A stretch of 64,000 bases of DNA from Pygmaiobacter massiliensis (GTDB taxonomy: Bacteria > Bacillota > Clostridia > Oscillospirales > Ruminococcaceae): positions 248,001 through 312,000 of the forward strand of contig NZ_OAML01000002.1 of assembly GCF_900199435.1 (NCBI RefSeq), given 5' to 3'. Shown piece by piece: positions 33,869 to 42,845 of this stretch. The notes below the pieces were generated by a model, which had not been told where the DNA came from, did not search any database, and saw nothing but the letters and a program-made list of their open reading frames with translations. The translations under genes were made by a program, and so were the position numbers. Position 1 is the stretch's first letter; each line of letters begins with the position of its first letter.

Positions 33869-34255
33869 GTGCCGAATGAAAAAAACCTTATCCCAAACTC
33901 CGAACGAACTCCGGAAGAACGCAAAGAAATTGCAACTGCTGGCGGCATTGCCTCCGGAGCCGCTCGGCGAAGAAAACGCAGCTTAAAAGAAGCAGCTGAT
34001 CTGTACTTATCACTCCCCGTTTCGGATCGTCGCGCTTTCAATAAAATCACCCGCCGGTATGTCGATGTAGAAGATATTGATAACCAGATGGCCATGATTA
34101 TCGGTCTGACCGATGCCGCAACACGAGGTGATGCAAAAGCAGCTACTGTAATTGCAAAACTGATTGGTGAAGAAACGCCCAGAGAAGATCAGGCAGCCGA
34201 ACATCTGGCAAAAGCGGCAAAGATGCTGGAGGGCATTCATGGCGTTATCGAATAA
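33869..34255 (+). CDS. Terminase small subunit
   Basis: This 128-residue protein begins with an LTPEERKEIATAGGIASG-type repeat (here RTPEERKEIATAGGIASGAA) followed by a basic stretch (RRRKRSLKEAA) and helical segments. It precedes the large subunit with a 17-nt overlap, as is usual for small terminase subunits that recognise phage DNA for packaging. The GTG start has GAGGTGGT upstream. Confidence 0.82.
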   Translation: MPNEKNLIPNSERTPEERKEIATAGGIASGAARRRKRSLKEAADLYLSLPVSDRRAFNKITRRYVDVEDIDNQMAMIIGLTDAATRGDAKAATVIAKLIGEETPREDQAAEHLAKAAKMLEGIHGVIE

Positions 34256-35489
34256 ACAAATTGAATATCTGCAAAGCTGTAATCACCGTTGGAATATCAA
34301 AGTCGGCGCAACCGGTAGCGGCAAAAGCTGGCTCGACTATGCTGTGGTAATTCCTAAGCGCTTATTGGCCTTACGTGGGCAGGGCGCAGCCGTACTGCTT
34401 GGCAATACACAAGGTACCCTTTCCCGCAATATATTAGATCCAATGCGCGAAATTTGGGGGCCGCAGCTTGTCGGCACTATCAGCAGCGACAATACTGCCC
34501 AGCTCTTCGGTAAAAAGGTGCATGTGCTGGGTGCCGATAATAAAAAGCACGTCGCTCGCTTACAGGGTATGACCATCGAATACGGCTACGGCGATGAGAT
34601 GACCACCTGGAATGAAGAAGTATTTCAGATGCTGAAAAGTCGCTTGCGCTGTGAACACAGCTTTTTTGATGGAACCGCAAACCCGGACAACCCTCAGCAC
34701 TTTCTTAAAGTCTTTATGGACAGTGACGCGGATGTCTTTTGTCAGACTTCTACGATTGATGACAATCCTTTTCTCCCCCGCGAATTCGTGGAGAACTTGA
34801 AAAAGGAATACGCTGGCACTGTTTACTATAATCGCTTCATTCTGGGGCAATGGGCGGCCGCTGAAGGCATTATTTATCGTGCATTCGCAGATAGCCTTGC
34901 CGCTAATGATAACCGCTTTCTATGGCCTGCTGGCAAGCCGTTGCATCCTTGGCACGTTCATATTGGCGTAGACTTCGGCGGCAATGGTTCGCAGCACGCT
35001 TTTGTGGCAATCGGAATATTGCCGCAGTATGCGGGTGTCATTATACTGCAAAGCCAGCGGACCAATGCTGCTCAGACAGATCCTGAAAAGCTCAATACCG
35101 TATTCTTAAACTTTTGCCTTGCTGTGTTCGCTCGTTGGGGCGAGATTCATGCAGTCTTCGCAGATAGCGCCGAACAAGTTTTAATTCGGGGTTTGCGTGT
35201 AGCTGCGCAGCACTCTTCCCTCCCCTGGCTTGCCGGCCGCATTTATAACGCTGCTAAGATAGAAATTACAGATCGCATACGCCTGACGTCCACTTTGATG
35301 GGCGGTGGGCGTTTTTGGTATCTGCCGGAAGCTGGTAGCGCGCGCGATGCACTGGGTACTGCACTCTGGTCTGGCAAGCACCCAGGCAAAGATGAGCGCT
35401 TAGACGATGGCACGACTGATATTGATACGCTTGACGCTTTGGAATACACCATGGAGCGTGACTACAAACATTATTTGAGGCTGGTGTGA
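34239..35489 (+). CDS. Terminase large subunit
   Basis: This 416-residue motor packages DNA into the prohead. The ATPase domain has Walker A KVGATGSGKSW. The segment LQGMTIEYGYGDEMTTW includes the Walker B acidic pair, and a coupling motif lies in FFDGTANPDNP. The C-terminal nuclease domain has HIGVDFGGNGSQHAFVAIG and the metal-binding AVFADSAE. It is close to PBSX/SPP1-type terminases. The start at 34239 has GGAGG 6 nt upstream. Confidence 0.96.
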   Translation: MALSNKQIEYLQSCNHRWNIKVGATGSGKSWLDYAVVIPKRLLALRGQGAAVLLGNTQGTLSRNILDPMREIWGPQLVGTISSDNTAQLFGKKVHVLGADNKKHVARLQGMTIEYGYGDEMTTWNEEVFQMLKSRLRCEHSFFDGTANPDNPQHFLKVFMDSDADVFCQTSTIDDNPFLPREFVENLKKEYAGTVYYNRFILGQWAAAEGIIYRAFADSLAANDNRFLWPAGKPLHPWHVHIGVDFGGNGSQHAFVAIGILPQYAGVIILQSQRTNAAQTDPEKLNTVFLNFCLAVFARWGEIHAVFADSAEQVLIRGLRVAAQHSSLPWLAGRIYNAAKIEITDRIRLTSTLMGGGRFWYLPEAGSARDALGTALWSGKHPGKDERLDDGTTDIDTLDALEYTMERDYKHYLRLV

Positions 35490-35490
35490 C

Positions 35491-36996
35491 ATGAACATTA
35501 CGAATTTCATTAAATACCTGAATGAAACCAAGAAGTGGAACATCCAGGGCAAATATTATACTTATATCGACCAGTGGCGTGCGTGGTGGCAGGGTTTCAC
35601 TCCTGAGTTCCATACAATCCGGGAGATTGGGCTGGACGGGGAAACTCGTACGCGCGAAATGTACCGGATGCGCATGCCAAAGCGCGCTTGTGAAGACTGG
35701 GCAAGCCTACTGTTAAATGATAAGACATTCGCCTGCATAAGCGACAAGAACTCATCTGATTGGCTAATTGGCCCAGAAGGACAGCAAACCGGCGGCATAC
35801 TTCGACAAATTGATTTTTGGACCCGAGCAAACGAGCTTGTTGAACTTACAATGCGAAGCGGCACCGGGGCTTTTGTGATGAGCCTGGATAATCTCAAGGT
35901 CGAAAAAGGCGCTGTTGTGAAATCTCCGGATGCGGTCATCTGCATGGACTATGATCCAGCTGAATGTATTTTGCCCCTCACAATTCGTCACGGGCGTGTG
36001 GTTGATGTTGCTTTTGCCTCAGAGGTGACGATCGGCGGCAATAGCTGCATTTATTTACAGACACACCAGCTTATAACAGTAAAAGGTGTTCGCCAGTACC
36101 GCATCACTAACGAATACTTCACCAGCAAAGACGAGGAAAAGGAAACCGCAAGTTATGCTCCTACGGCTTTGCCTGATGGAGTGATTGGTACCTTTACCAC
36201 CGGCAGCGATGTGCCCTGGTTTGCGATTATTACACCCAACGTCGTTAAGAACATTTCCGGCGGCCCTGGGCTTGGCATGGCAGTTTTCGCCGAAGCCTTA
36301 GACCAGGCAAAGCAGTGCGATGCTGCTTTTGATAATTACCACCGTGATATTTTCCTCGGCGGTAAGAAAGTGTTTTATAATAAGCGTCTGCTGAACAGCT
36401 ATATCGACAAAGACGGAAAGGAGCATTTTGCTACTCCTGATGATGTTCGGCAGTCGCTGTTCGTTCATGCTCCTGGCAACGACCCTGACGATGAACCAGA
36501 TTGGCATGAATATAATCCAGATCTGCGAGTGGATGATAACAGCAAAGCCGTACAGGATGCCTTGGACTATTTCTCATTTAAAGTGGGTCTTGGCACCCAT
36601 CACTATCAATTTAGCGCAGGTAACATTGCAACTGCAACTCAGTACAATGGTGATCGGCAAGACATGGTACAGCATGCAAATAAGCATCAAATTAAAATAG
36701 AGGCTGCACTATTACAGATTTTTAAAGCAATGCTCTGGGCTGGTAAAGTCATCATGGGGCAACCAGTCAATCCAGATGCGCAAATTACCATTAACTTTGA
36801 TGACCGCTACATCGCTGATGCTGATACACGCCGCAAATGGGACCAGGAGGACGCGCTTAATGGTTTCCTGCCCAAATACCGGTATAACATGGAATGGCGC
36901 GGTATGAGCGAGCAAGACGCAAAGAAAGCGGTCACCGAAGCAAGCAACGAATCTGGCATCAATGAGCGGTTGCAGTTTGAAAGTGGTGACGCCTAA
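35491..36996 (+). CDS. Portal protein
   Basis: This 501-residue portal forms the dodecameric ring for DNA passage at the head-tail vertex. It has MPKRACEDWASLLLNDK, an early feature of SPP1 gp6-like portals, the FVMSLDNLKVEKGAVVKSPD segment, a central clip and crown, and a final tail with WRGMSEQDAKKAVTEAS. It lies between terminase and the minor capsid protein, the standard order. Confidence 0.93.
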   Translation: MNITNFIKYLNETKKWNIQGKYYTYIDQWRAWWQGFTPEFHTIREIGLDGETRTREMYRMRMPKRACEDWASLLLNDKTFACISDKNSSDWLIGPEGQQTGGILRQIDFWTRANELVELTMRSGTGAFVMSLDNLKVEKGAVVKSPDAVICMDYDPAECILPLTIRHGRVVDVAFASEVTIGGNSCIYLQTHQLITVKGVRQYRITNEYFTSKDEEKETASYAPTALPDGVIGTFTTGSDVPWFAIITPNVVKNISGGPGLGMAVFAEALDQAKQCDAAFDNYHRDIFLGGKKVFYNKRLLNSYIDKDGKEHFATPDDVRQSLFVHAPGNDPDDEPDWHEYNPDLRVDDNSKAVQDALDYFSFKVGLGTHHYQFSAGNIATATQYNGDRQDMVQHANKHQIKIEAALLQIFKAMLWAGKVIMGQPVNPDAQITINFDDRYIADADTRRKWDQEDALNGFLPKYRYNMEWRGMSEQDAKKAVTEASNESGINERLQFESGDA

Positions 36997-38471
36997 TGCT
37001 GACGCCGGAATATCTGGAACAGCTGCCTGACGCCTTTGTTTCTCTGTGGCAGCAAGTCGAAGACGATATTCTCCGCGACATCGGACGCCGCATTTCCAAG
37101 ATGGACGGAATTACCGACACCGCTGAATGGCAAGCCTGGCGCTTTGAGCAAACGCGTGCACTGCGCACCGACGTAATAAAGCTGCTAGCCAAATACAGCG
37201 GTAAAAGTGCGACAACTATTCGGCAGCTCATGCAAAGCGCCGGTATCGAAACGCTTGCAAGCGATGACGCGCGGTATCGAGCGGCCGGGCTTTCCCCTTC
37301 CGATTTAAACCAGAGTACAGCTCTTTTAAATTTATTGAATGCTGGATATCGGCAAACGCTTGGCACCTGGCAAAACCTTACCGGTACAACCGCCAACACT
37401 GTGGCACGGCAGTTTGAAAACGAACTATCGCGCGCATGGCTCCAGGTCTCTAGCGGGGCATTTGATTATAAGTCCGCTATTAAGCGTGCAGTTGATACCC
37501 TTTCTCAGACGATGCAGGGCGTCACTTATCCCAGCGGCCACCATGACACCTTAGAGGTCGCATGCCGGCGCGCAATACTCACTGGCGTTAACCAGACCGC
37601 AGCTAAGTTGCAAGTAGCACGTATGGAAGAGATGGGCTGCGAATTTGTTGAGGTTACCGCGCACGCTGGTGCGCGCCCAGAGCATGCAACGTGGCAAGGC
37701 CAGATATATCACCACGGTGGTTCTATCACTTATGAAGGACAGCATTATCGTGATTTCGAAGCCGCTACCGGCTATGGCACAGGCGCCGGCCTTTGCGGTT
37801 GGAACTGCCGGCACAACTTCTACCCTTTCTTTCCTGGACTCTCTCAACCAGGCTACACCGATGCGGAGCTTGACGCATTGAATGCCAAAGAGATTCAATA
37901 TGCCGGGCAGCAATATTCCCGATATGAAATTTCTCAAATGCAACGCAGCTTAGAACGCAAAGTGAGAGCAGCTAAAAAGCTATTTATCGCTGAAGATGCT
38001 GCCGGGCTAGACACTGTTAACGCAGCCGCCAAGCTGTCAAACGCTCGGCAAAAACTGAAACAGTTTACTCACGCTACTCAAAGGCGGGTAGATTCTGCAA
38101 GGTTAAGCGTCTACGGGTTTGGGCATAGCCAAGCAAGCAAAGCTGTCTGGGCTGTAAGGCATAACACCTTGACAAACACCATTGGGCATACCATAATAAA
38201 AATAAAGAGAAGCGCCCCCACCGGTCCTGCAAACGGCATTACTCAAAAAGCAAATGCAAAAGGCGGTATAGATCGCAACTACTATGGAGCTGATGGAAAA
38301 CAGGTAAAGCAAATCAGCAATAATGGGCATGGTCATAAAGTGGAGGAGGCTCTAGGCCGCCACGGCGAACATGCGCATGATTACTGGTGGGATGAGAACG
38401 GCAAGCCGCATCATCTTGCTGCCAGAGAATTAACCGATAAAGAGCGAAAGGAGAATGACGATATTTTATGA
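36996..38471 (+). CDS. Minor capsid protein with toxin-like C-terminal domain
   Basis: This 491-residue protein is a phage minor capsid protein of the MuF/SPP1 gp7 group. Residues about 1-285 form the conserved part, with HAGARPEHATWQGQIYHHGG and GAGLCGWNCRHNFYPFFPG. Residues about 290-375 hold a helical linker. The last 77 residues (415-491) carry an added module rich in His, Asn and Gly, with GIDRNYYGADGKQVKQISNN and RHGEHAHDYWWDENG. It resembles the C-terminal nuclease modules of phage-encoded polymorphic toxins. MuF-linked polymorphic toxins packaged in virions have been described. The next gene overlaps it by ATGA and may encode immunity. Confidence 0.75.
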   Translation: MLTPEYLEQLPDAFVSLWQQVEDDILRDIGRRISKMDGITDTAEWQAWRFEQTRALRTDVIKLLAKYSGKSATTIRQLMQSAGIETLASDDARYRAAGLSPSDLNQSTALLNLLNAGYRQTLGTWQNLTGTTANTVARQFENELSRAWLQVSSGAFDYKSAIKRAVDTLSQTMQGVTYPSGHHDTLEVACRRAILTGVNQTAAKLQVARMEEMGCEFVEVTAHAGARPEHATWQGQIYHHGGSITYEGQHYRDFEAATGYGTGAGLCGWNCRHNFYPFFPGLSQPGYTDAELDALNAKEIQYAGQQYSRYEISQMQRSLERKVRAAKKLFIAEDAAGLDTVNAAAKLSNARQKLKQFTHATQRRVDSARLSVYGFGHSQASKAVWAVRHNTLTNTIGHTIIKIKRSAPTGPANGITQKANAKGGIDRNYYGADGKQVKQISNNGHGHKVEEALGRHGEHAHDYWWDENGKPHHLAARELTDKERKENDDIL

Positions 38472-38713
38472 ATATGATGGATGTGATTAAAAGCACTATT
38501 GTAGACAATGCAACTTTATTCGGTTTCGACTATAATGGAAAATCAGGAAACATTGATCCCAGCTATACGCCGGAAACCGGGGATTCTTTTCTGTTATTCT
38601 TCAACGGAAATGAGCAATCGGTGTCCTCTATTGATGAGGTGTTCAGCACGCCATTTATAGATGGAAAGACCTTATCTGAGGTTGCAAACCAGATTACAAT
38701 TACAGAATGGTGA
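38468..38713 (+). CDS. Candidate immunity protein for the MuF toxin
   Basis: This 81-residue acidic protein (MMDVIKSTIVDNATLFGFDY, EVFSTPFIDGKTLSEVANQ) overlaps the end of the minor capsid gene by ATGA. It lacks any capsid feature, ends directly in a terminator, and is AT-rich relative to its neighbours. These are the traits of an immunity partner, but direct evidence is absent. Confidence 0.5.
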   Translation: MNMMDVIKSTIVDNATLFGFDYNGKSGNIDPSYTPETGDSFLLFFNGNEQSVSSIDEVFSTPFIDGKTLSEVANQITITEW

Positions 38714-38744
38714 AACCACCCTGCTTTTGCGAGGTGGTTTTTTC
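38713..38744 (+). terminator. Terminator after the toxin/immunity module
   Basis: A perfect 8-bp stem AAACCACC/GGTGGTTT is followed by TTTC on the plus strand. It starts at the stop codon of the immunity candidate, in the middle of the late operon. It may be partly effective, separating the cargo from the structural genes. Confidence 0.75.
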
Positions 38745-38886
38745 ATGCCTTAATTCAATAAATTCGGCGTCCTGCCTTGCTGCGGGGCGCTGTTTTTATA
38801 CAAAAAATGCCCTGGACATGGAGTTAAACTGCCCAGCCATGCGGAAGCAACCCGCGACAACAAAGCGTAGGCAGAAAGGAACCAAC

Positions 38887-39444
38887 ATGAAACGCGAAGA
38901 TGTAAAATCCAAAATTGAAGGCATTACCGACGCACAACTTGATTGGCTGATGGACGAGCACGGCAAAGACATCAACGCCGAAAAAAACAAGTCTACAGAT
39001 TTGCAGGGCAAGCTGGAGGCGGTAAGTGCGCAGCTGAAAACCGCACAAGACGGTTTGAAAGCCTTTGAGGGCGTGGACGTCAGCGCTCTGAATGGCAAAA
39101 TCACCGAGCTTCAAAACAAGCTTACTGCACAAGAAGAAGCTTTTCGCTTTGACAGTCTGCTCGATGGCGCCATCCGCGACGGCAAGGGCCGTAACGTGAA
39201 GGCAATTCGCAGCCTGCTCGATCTGGACGCGCTCAAAGCCTCAAAAGACCAGACTGCTGACATTAAAGCAGCTTTGGAAAAATGCAAGACCGAAAATGCC
39301 TGGGCTTTTGAAGGCACTGAAGCAGATCCAGCCAATAAAACAGGCATGCAGACTGGCGGCGAACATGGTACTGGCGGTGGTGCATCTTCCGAAACCCTTG
39401 CAGGCGAAATCAGCTCTATTCTTTACGGAACCAAAAGCGAATGA
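38887..39444 (+). CDS. Scaffold protein (GP20-type)
   Basis: This 185-residue protein has a helical coiled-coil part with heptads (LQGKLEAVSAQLKTAQDGLK, ITELQNKLTAQEEAF) and a Gly/Glu/Thr-rich C-terminus (TGGEHGTGGGASSETLAGEI). The order minor capsid, scaffold, major capsid is that of GP20-type scaffolds in Firmicutes siphoviruses. The start at 38887 has GAAAGGA about 8 nt upstream. The frame is open further upstream but that part has no family features. Confidence 0.82.
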   Translation: MKREDVKSKIEGITDAQLDWLMDEHGKDINAEKNKSTDLQGKLEAVSAQLKTAQDGLKAFEGVDVSALNGKITELQNKLTAQEEAFRFDSLLDGAIRDGKGRNVKAIRSLLDLDALKASKDQTADIKAALEKCKTENAWAFEGTEADPANKTGMQTGGEHGTGGGASSETLAGEISSILYGTKSE

Positions 39445-39458
39445 AAGGATGAACTATA

Positions 39459-40391
39459 ATGGCATTTACTCTTGAGGATGCAAAAAAACTCAGTCAGTCT
39501 AAACTGACCAACTTTGTCATTGACGAATTCCGCAAATCCCCTATTCTCGATGCGATGGTGTTCGATGACACCGTTAAACCCGGCGGCGGCAACTCTCTTG
39601 CCTATGTTTATAACCGCGTAACTACCCTGCCCACTGCTGCCGGCCGTGCGATCAACTCCGAATATACCGCGCAGGAAGCAAAAACCACTCAGTATACCAG
39701 CAACCTTGCTGTGTTTGGCGGCAAATTCGCCCTTGACCGTGTGCTGATCAACAACGAAAAACAGGTAACCGATTTGGTGCAGTTTCAGCTTGCACAGAAA
39801 ATCGCTGCAACCCGCGCCAAGTTCTGCGATCAGTTCATCAATGGTGACTCGTCTACCGACGCCACCGCGTTTGATGGCTTGGATAAAGCTATTACCGGCA
39901 GCTCCACCGAGCGCACTATCTCGGCTGGCCTCGACCTTTCCTCTGCAACCAAAATCGAGACGAACTGGAAAGCTTTTCTCTATGAGCTGCGCCAGACTCT
40001 CAAGCTGATGGACGGTGCGCCCAGCATTGCACTGATGAACGGTGACATGTTTGCTGTAATTCAGACGGTCGCAGATTACGCCGCCGGTTTTACTGCCACA
40101 AAAAACGACCTCGGTCAGGAGCTCGTCAAATATGGCAACACCATCCTGATGGATGCCGGTGACAAGCCTGGCTCTTCCAGCCCCATCATCTCCACTTCCG
40201 CAATTTATATGACTCGCATCGGTTTGGACGGCGTACATGCGGTTACTCCGGACGGTTCTCGCGGTCCCAAGACCTACCTGCCGAACATGTCGGAGCCTGG
40301 TGCTGTGAAATTCGGCGAGGTTGAGATGGTTGCTGGTATGGCACTGAAGGCCACCCGTGCCGCCGCTGTGCTGCGGGGCATTACTCTGTAA
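39459..40391 (+). CDS. Major capsid protein (HK97 fold)
   Basis: This 310-residue protein is placed right after the scaffold. Features of HK97-fold capsids include the A-domain-like segment FVIDEFRKSPILDAMVFDD and an E-loop region (GGGNSLAYVYNRV). A FDRV/ALDRVLINNEKQVTD stretch and the P-domain helix also occur. A C-terminal segment reads VEMVAGMALKATRAAAVLRG. It is the principal shell protein. Confidence 0.92.
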   Translation: MAFTLEDAKKLSQSKLTNFVIDEFRKSPILDAMVFDDTVKPGGGNSLAYVYNRVTTLPTAAGRAINSEYTAQEAKTTQYTSNLAVFGGKFALDRVLINNEKQVTDLVQFQLAQKIAATRAKFCDQFINGDSSTDATAFDGLDKAITGSSTERTISAGLDLSSATKIETNWKAFLYELRQTLKLMDGAPSIALMNGDMFAVIQTVADYAAGFTATKNDLGQELVKYGNTILMDAGDKPGSSSPIISTSAIYMTRIGLDGVHAVTPDGSRGPKTYLPNMSEPGAVKFGEVEMVAGMALKATRAAAVLRGITL

Positions 40392-40401
40392 GGAGGCAGT
40401 T

Positions 40402-40656
40402 ATGAGTAAATACAAAATTATCGCACCGGTTAAAAAGACTTGCGACGGCTATGGTCTGCATTTTGTGGATGGCATTGCCGGCACGGATGACGATACCCGC
40501 GCTGAATATCTGAAAACCCGGGGCTACGAGGTGGAGCTTTCAGAGGCCGCCGTTGAAGATGCAAAGAAAGCCGAAAAAGAAGCGACTAAAGCCGCTAAAG
40601 CTGCCAAAAAAGCGGCAGAAGCAAGCTCCGAGCCTACAACTTCGCCGGACATTTAA
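40402..40656 (+). CDS. Small head-associated protein with Ala/Lys tail
   Basis: This 84-residue protein has a short ordered N-terminus (YKIIAPVKKTCDGYGLHFVDGIAGT) and a helical Ala/Lys/Glu-rich tail. GGAGG precedes the ATG. It lies between capsid and connector genes. It may be a head decoration or connector accessory protein; the family was not recognised. Confidence 0.6.
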   Translation: MSKYKIIAPVKKTCDGYGLHFVDGIAGTDDDTRAEYLKTRGYEVELSEAAVEDAKKAEKEATKAAKAAKKAAEASSEPTTSPDI

Positions 40657-40667
40657 GGAGAGATATT

Positions 40668-41033
40668 TTGCTTTACTGTGATTATCGTAGCTATGTACGT
40701 ATGGGTGGGCTGATGACCGAAGAACAGTATCAAATCTGGGGTAGCCGGGCGACTCGAAAAATCGACCAACTAACCTTGGGAAGAGCGCAAGCTCATAGGT
40801 TATACCTTGCAGCTGAGCTTGCTGACGCATGTGGCCAAATGGCCGACGCTATGCAACGCCAAGCAGCTGCGCGAGCATCTTCTGCCAGTGGTCTCCTTGC
40901 CGGTGCAAGTACCGATGGTTACAGCGAAAGATACTCCGCTGGGAACAGCCGTGCCGCAGAAAGAGAGCTCTACCGTCTACTTGCCGACGCACTCGGCAAC
41001 GATCCTTATGGATTGCTATACGCGGGGGTATAA
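40668..41033 (+). CDS. Head-tail connector protein
   Basis: This 121-residue helical protein (YVRMGGLMTEEQYQIWGSRATRKIDQLT) is of the type placed next to the capsid gene in Firmicutes phages, gp6-like head-tail connector family. The TTG start has AAGGAG upstream. Confidence 0.7.
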   Translation: MLYCDYRSYVRMGGLMTEEQYQIWGSRATRKIDQLTLGRAQAHRLYLAAELADACGQMADAMQRQAAARASSASGLLAGASTDGYSERYSAGNSRAAERELYRLLADALGNDPYGLLYAGV

Positions 41034-41035
41034 GC

Positions 41036-41446
41036 ATGCTAGGCTGTAATAAAACAATCACCATCGTCAACAGCTACCACAATTCTGATACCGATGAGGA
41101 CGTTTATCTCTGCCATACGTTCTATGGTTGCAGCTGGCATGCGCAGCGTATGAGCCGGCCCGAAACAAACGGTTTAAGTTCTGCTGAAATTCATAAGCTG
41201 CGCATCCCGGTTGCTTCGGCCGCCGGGATGCCTTTTTATCATTCGCAGGCATGGGATGCACTCCCGCCAGCTGTAAAGGCAAAAAGCTGGACACTTGCAC
41301 CAGGCAGTAAAATCATCGCCGGCCAGGTTGACAGCATCACACCGAGACAATATGCGGTGTTAGCCAGCGGTTCTTGTGTCACTATTCTCGGCTATCATGA
41401 CAATCGCGGCACCGCAATGCCGCACTGGTATGTGGAGGGCGAGTAA
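41036..41446 (+). CDS. Head-completion protein, family unrecognised
   Basis: This 136-residue protein is read from the ATG at 41036 (MLGCNKTITIVNSYHNSD), 2 nt after the connector stop. It has a compact beta-rich sequence with SWTLAPGSKIIAGQVDSITP. Its place between connector and tail-joining gene suggests a head-tail joining role. Confidence 0.6.
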   Translation: MLGCNKTITIVNSYHNSDTDEDVYLCHTFYGCSWHAQRMSRPETNGLSSAEIHKLRIPVASAAGMPFYHSQAWDALPPAVKAKSWTLAPGSKIIAGQVDSITPRQYAVLASGSCVTILGYHDNRGTAMPHWYVEGE

Positions 41447-41857
41447 ATGGGAACAAATCCAAAATGTCGTGTACCGCAGCCTAATGATTTTGTCATGGGG
41501 CGCAACGGCGGCTGTTCGGTTCGTTTACACTGGTCTCCAGCCATGGGGCCTCGTTTCTCTGGCGCAATGCAACAAGCACAAACAATGTTTGATCACGAGT
41601 GCGCTCGCTTAACCGATAAATATGTCCCCAAGGATTCCGGCACGCTGAAAAACAGTGTGATCACTGCTTCTGATTTCGGATCTGGCATGCTCGTTTACAA
41701 CACGCCCTATGCTCGCGCGCAGTATTATCGGCATGTGCTGGGTACCGGCTTACACAGCGGGTTGCGCGGCGCACACTGGGGCGAAAGAATGGTAAGCGAC
41801 AACAAAGCACATCTTCATTCGTTTGTCGCTGGAGCAATTAAGAAAGGGATAGGCTGA
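41447..41857 (+). CDS. Head-tail joining protein (gp10/HK97-like)
   Basis: This 136-residue protein has TDKYVPKDSGTLKNSVI and YNTPYARAQYYRHVLGTG motifs, typical of minor capsid or head-tail joining proteins of the HK97 gp10 type. It starts immediately after the previous stop and overlaps the next gene by 1 nt. Confidence 0.78.
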   Translation: MGTNPKCRVPQPNDFVMGRNGGCSVRLHWSPAMGPRFSGAMQQAQTMFDHECARLTDKYVPKDSGTLKNSVITASDFGSGMLVYNTPYARAQYYRHVLGTGLHSGLRGAHWGERMVSDNKAHLHSFVAGAIKKGIG

Positions 41858-42303
41858 TGGGTGGAACCATTAAGAGCATGCAAGCATGGCTGAAAAGCTG
41901 CCCGCTTGTCACAGATATTGGCGGCAGCCATGTCGCCTTTCGCATCAACTATTTGGGCAGCAAGCCGGTAGAATTTGCTATCGAAGACACTCCCGGTGAT
42001 CCGATTCTGCAAAAGTATATTTCCGGTTCGCTAAGGGTCAAAAACTTCGTACTGGCCTCTCGTATGGAGTACAGCGAGCAGATTGCACAACAAGCCGGAA
42101 ATAGCGAATTCTGGGAAGCGTTTTCGGACTGGATTGAAGCCAAATCTGACGCCAAAGAACTGCCGACCCTTGCAGACGGCAAAACCCCGCGCTCCGTCGC
42201 GGTTACCAGTACCGGCTACATTATCACCAGTGCCGCCGGCACCTGCAAATTCCAAATCCAAATTCAACTGCAATATTATCAGAAAGGAGCTCGCGAGCAA
42301 TGA
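41857..42303 (+). CDS. Tail terminator / minor capsid protein
   Basis: This 148-residue protein has the layout of tail-terminator proteins (WLKSCPLVTDIG, FRINYLGSKPVEFAIEDTPGD, FVLASRMEYSEQIAQQ), which close the tail tube at the head side. Its stop overlaps the major tail gene start. Confidence 0.75.
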   Translation: MGGTIKSMQAWLKSCPLVTDIGGSHVAFRINYLGSKPVEFAIEDTPGDPILQKYISGSLRVKNFVLASRMEYSEQIAQQAGNSEFWEAFSDWIEAKSDAKELPTLADGKTPRSVAVTSTGYIITSAAGTCKFQIQIQLQYYQKGAREQ

Positions 42304-42797
42304 AAATCAGTGAGCTGATGGCAAATCACACTCCGCGGCCGGAATATGCCGGTTTCGCAGACGCTGACACCTGGGTGCTTGGCATTAAAACTTCAGACTC
42401 CGAAAAGGCACCCAAAGACTTTGATATTTTTCAGGTCGGTGCGAAAGACCAGTCTGTTTCGTTTAACCCCAAAACAGCCAGTACCACCTATGTACGTGCC
42501 GGCGAGGTAACTGTCAAAACAGGCAACGCAGGCAAAATCAAGTTGGAGTTCGATCGCTGCTATGGGGATGCGGCACAGGACTTTCTCGCCAGCCATAAAA
42601 TCATCTGGGGCACTGGCGAGCAAGTTAAAACACAATTCGTGTATTTCAATTATCTTACCGGAAAAGGTATTTCGGGCGAAGGCAACGTCATTATGGACGA
42701 TGGCCCGAATCAGTCTGCCGGCAACAACGGCACCTTTAGCGGAAATTTGTTCATCATTGGTACCCCTGAAGAGTATACCTATTCCGCCTTAGCTTAA
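42300..42797 (+). CDS. Major tail protein
   Basis: This 165-residue tube protein precedes the tail chaperones. It has an N-terminal strand region (TWVLGIKTSD), a FNPKTASTTYVRAG loop and a C-terminal segment (GNNGTFSGNLFIIG). Its start overlaps the tail terminator stop by ATGA. It is assigned from position and the general beta-rich pattern. Confidence 0.82.
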   Translation: MKISELMANHTPRPEYAGFADADTWVLGIKTSDSEKAPKDFDIFQVGAKDQSVSFNPKTASTTYVRAGEVTVKTGNAGKIKLEFDRCYGDAAQDFLASHKIIWGTGEQVKTQFVYFNYLTGKGISGEGNVIMDDGPNQSAGNNGTFSGNLFIIGTPEEYTYSALA

Positions 42798-42805
42798 CCT
42801 ACCCC

Positions 42806-42838
42806 GGCCCCGCCCGTTTTACCTCCCCGGGTGGGGCC
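42806..42838 (+). terminator. GC-rich hairpin after the major tail gene
   Basis: A strong stem with GGCCCC and GGGGCC arms and a pairing CCCG/CGGG centre lies 9 nt beyond the major tail stop. The T tail (ACTTTTA) is short. It may reduce transcription of the downstream tail genes, so that the tube protein is made in excess. Confidence 0.65.
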
Positions 42839-42845
42839 ACTTTTA

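Noticed and set aside
39423-40415. Long minus-strand frame of 330 codons over the major capsid gene
   Set aside because: It is the mirror of the strongly biased codon use of the capsid gene, has no ribosome site and no recognisable motifs.
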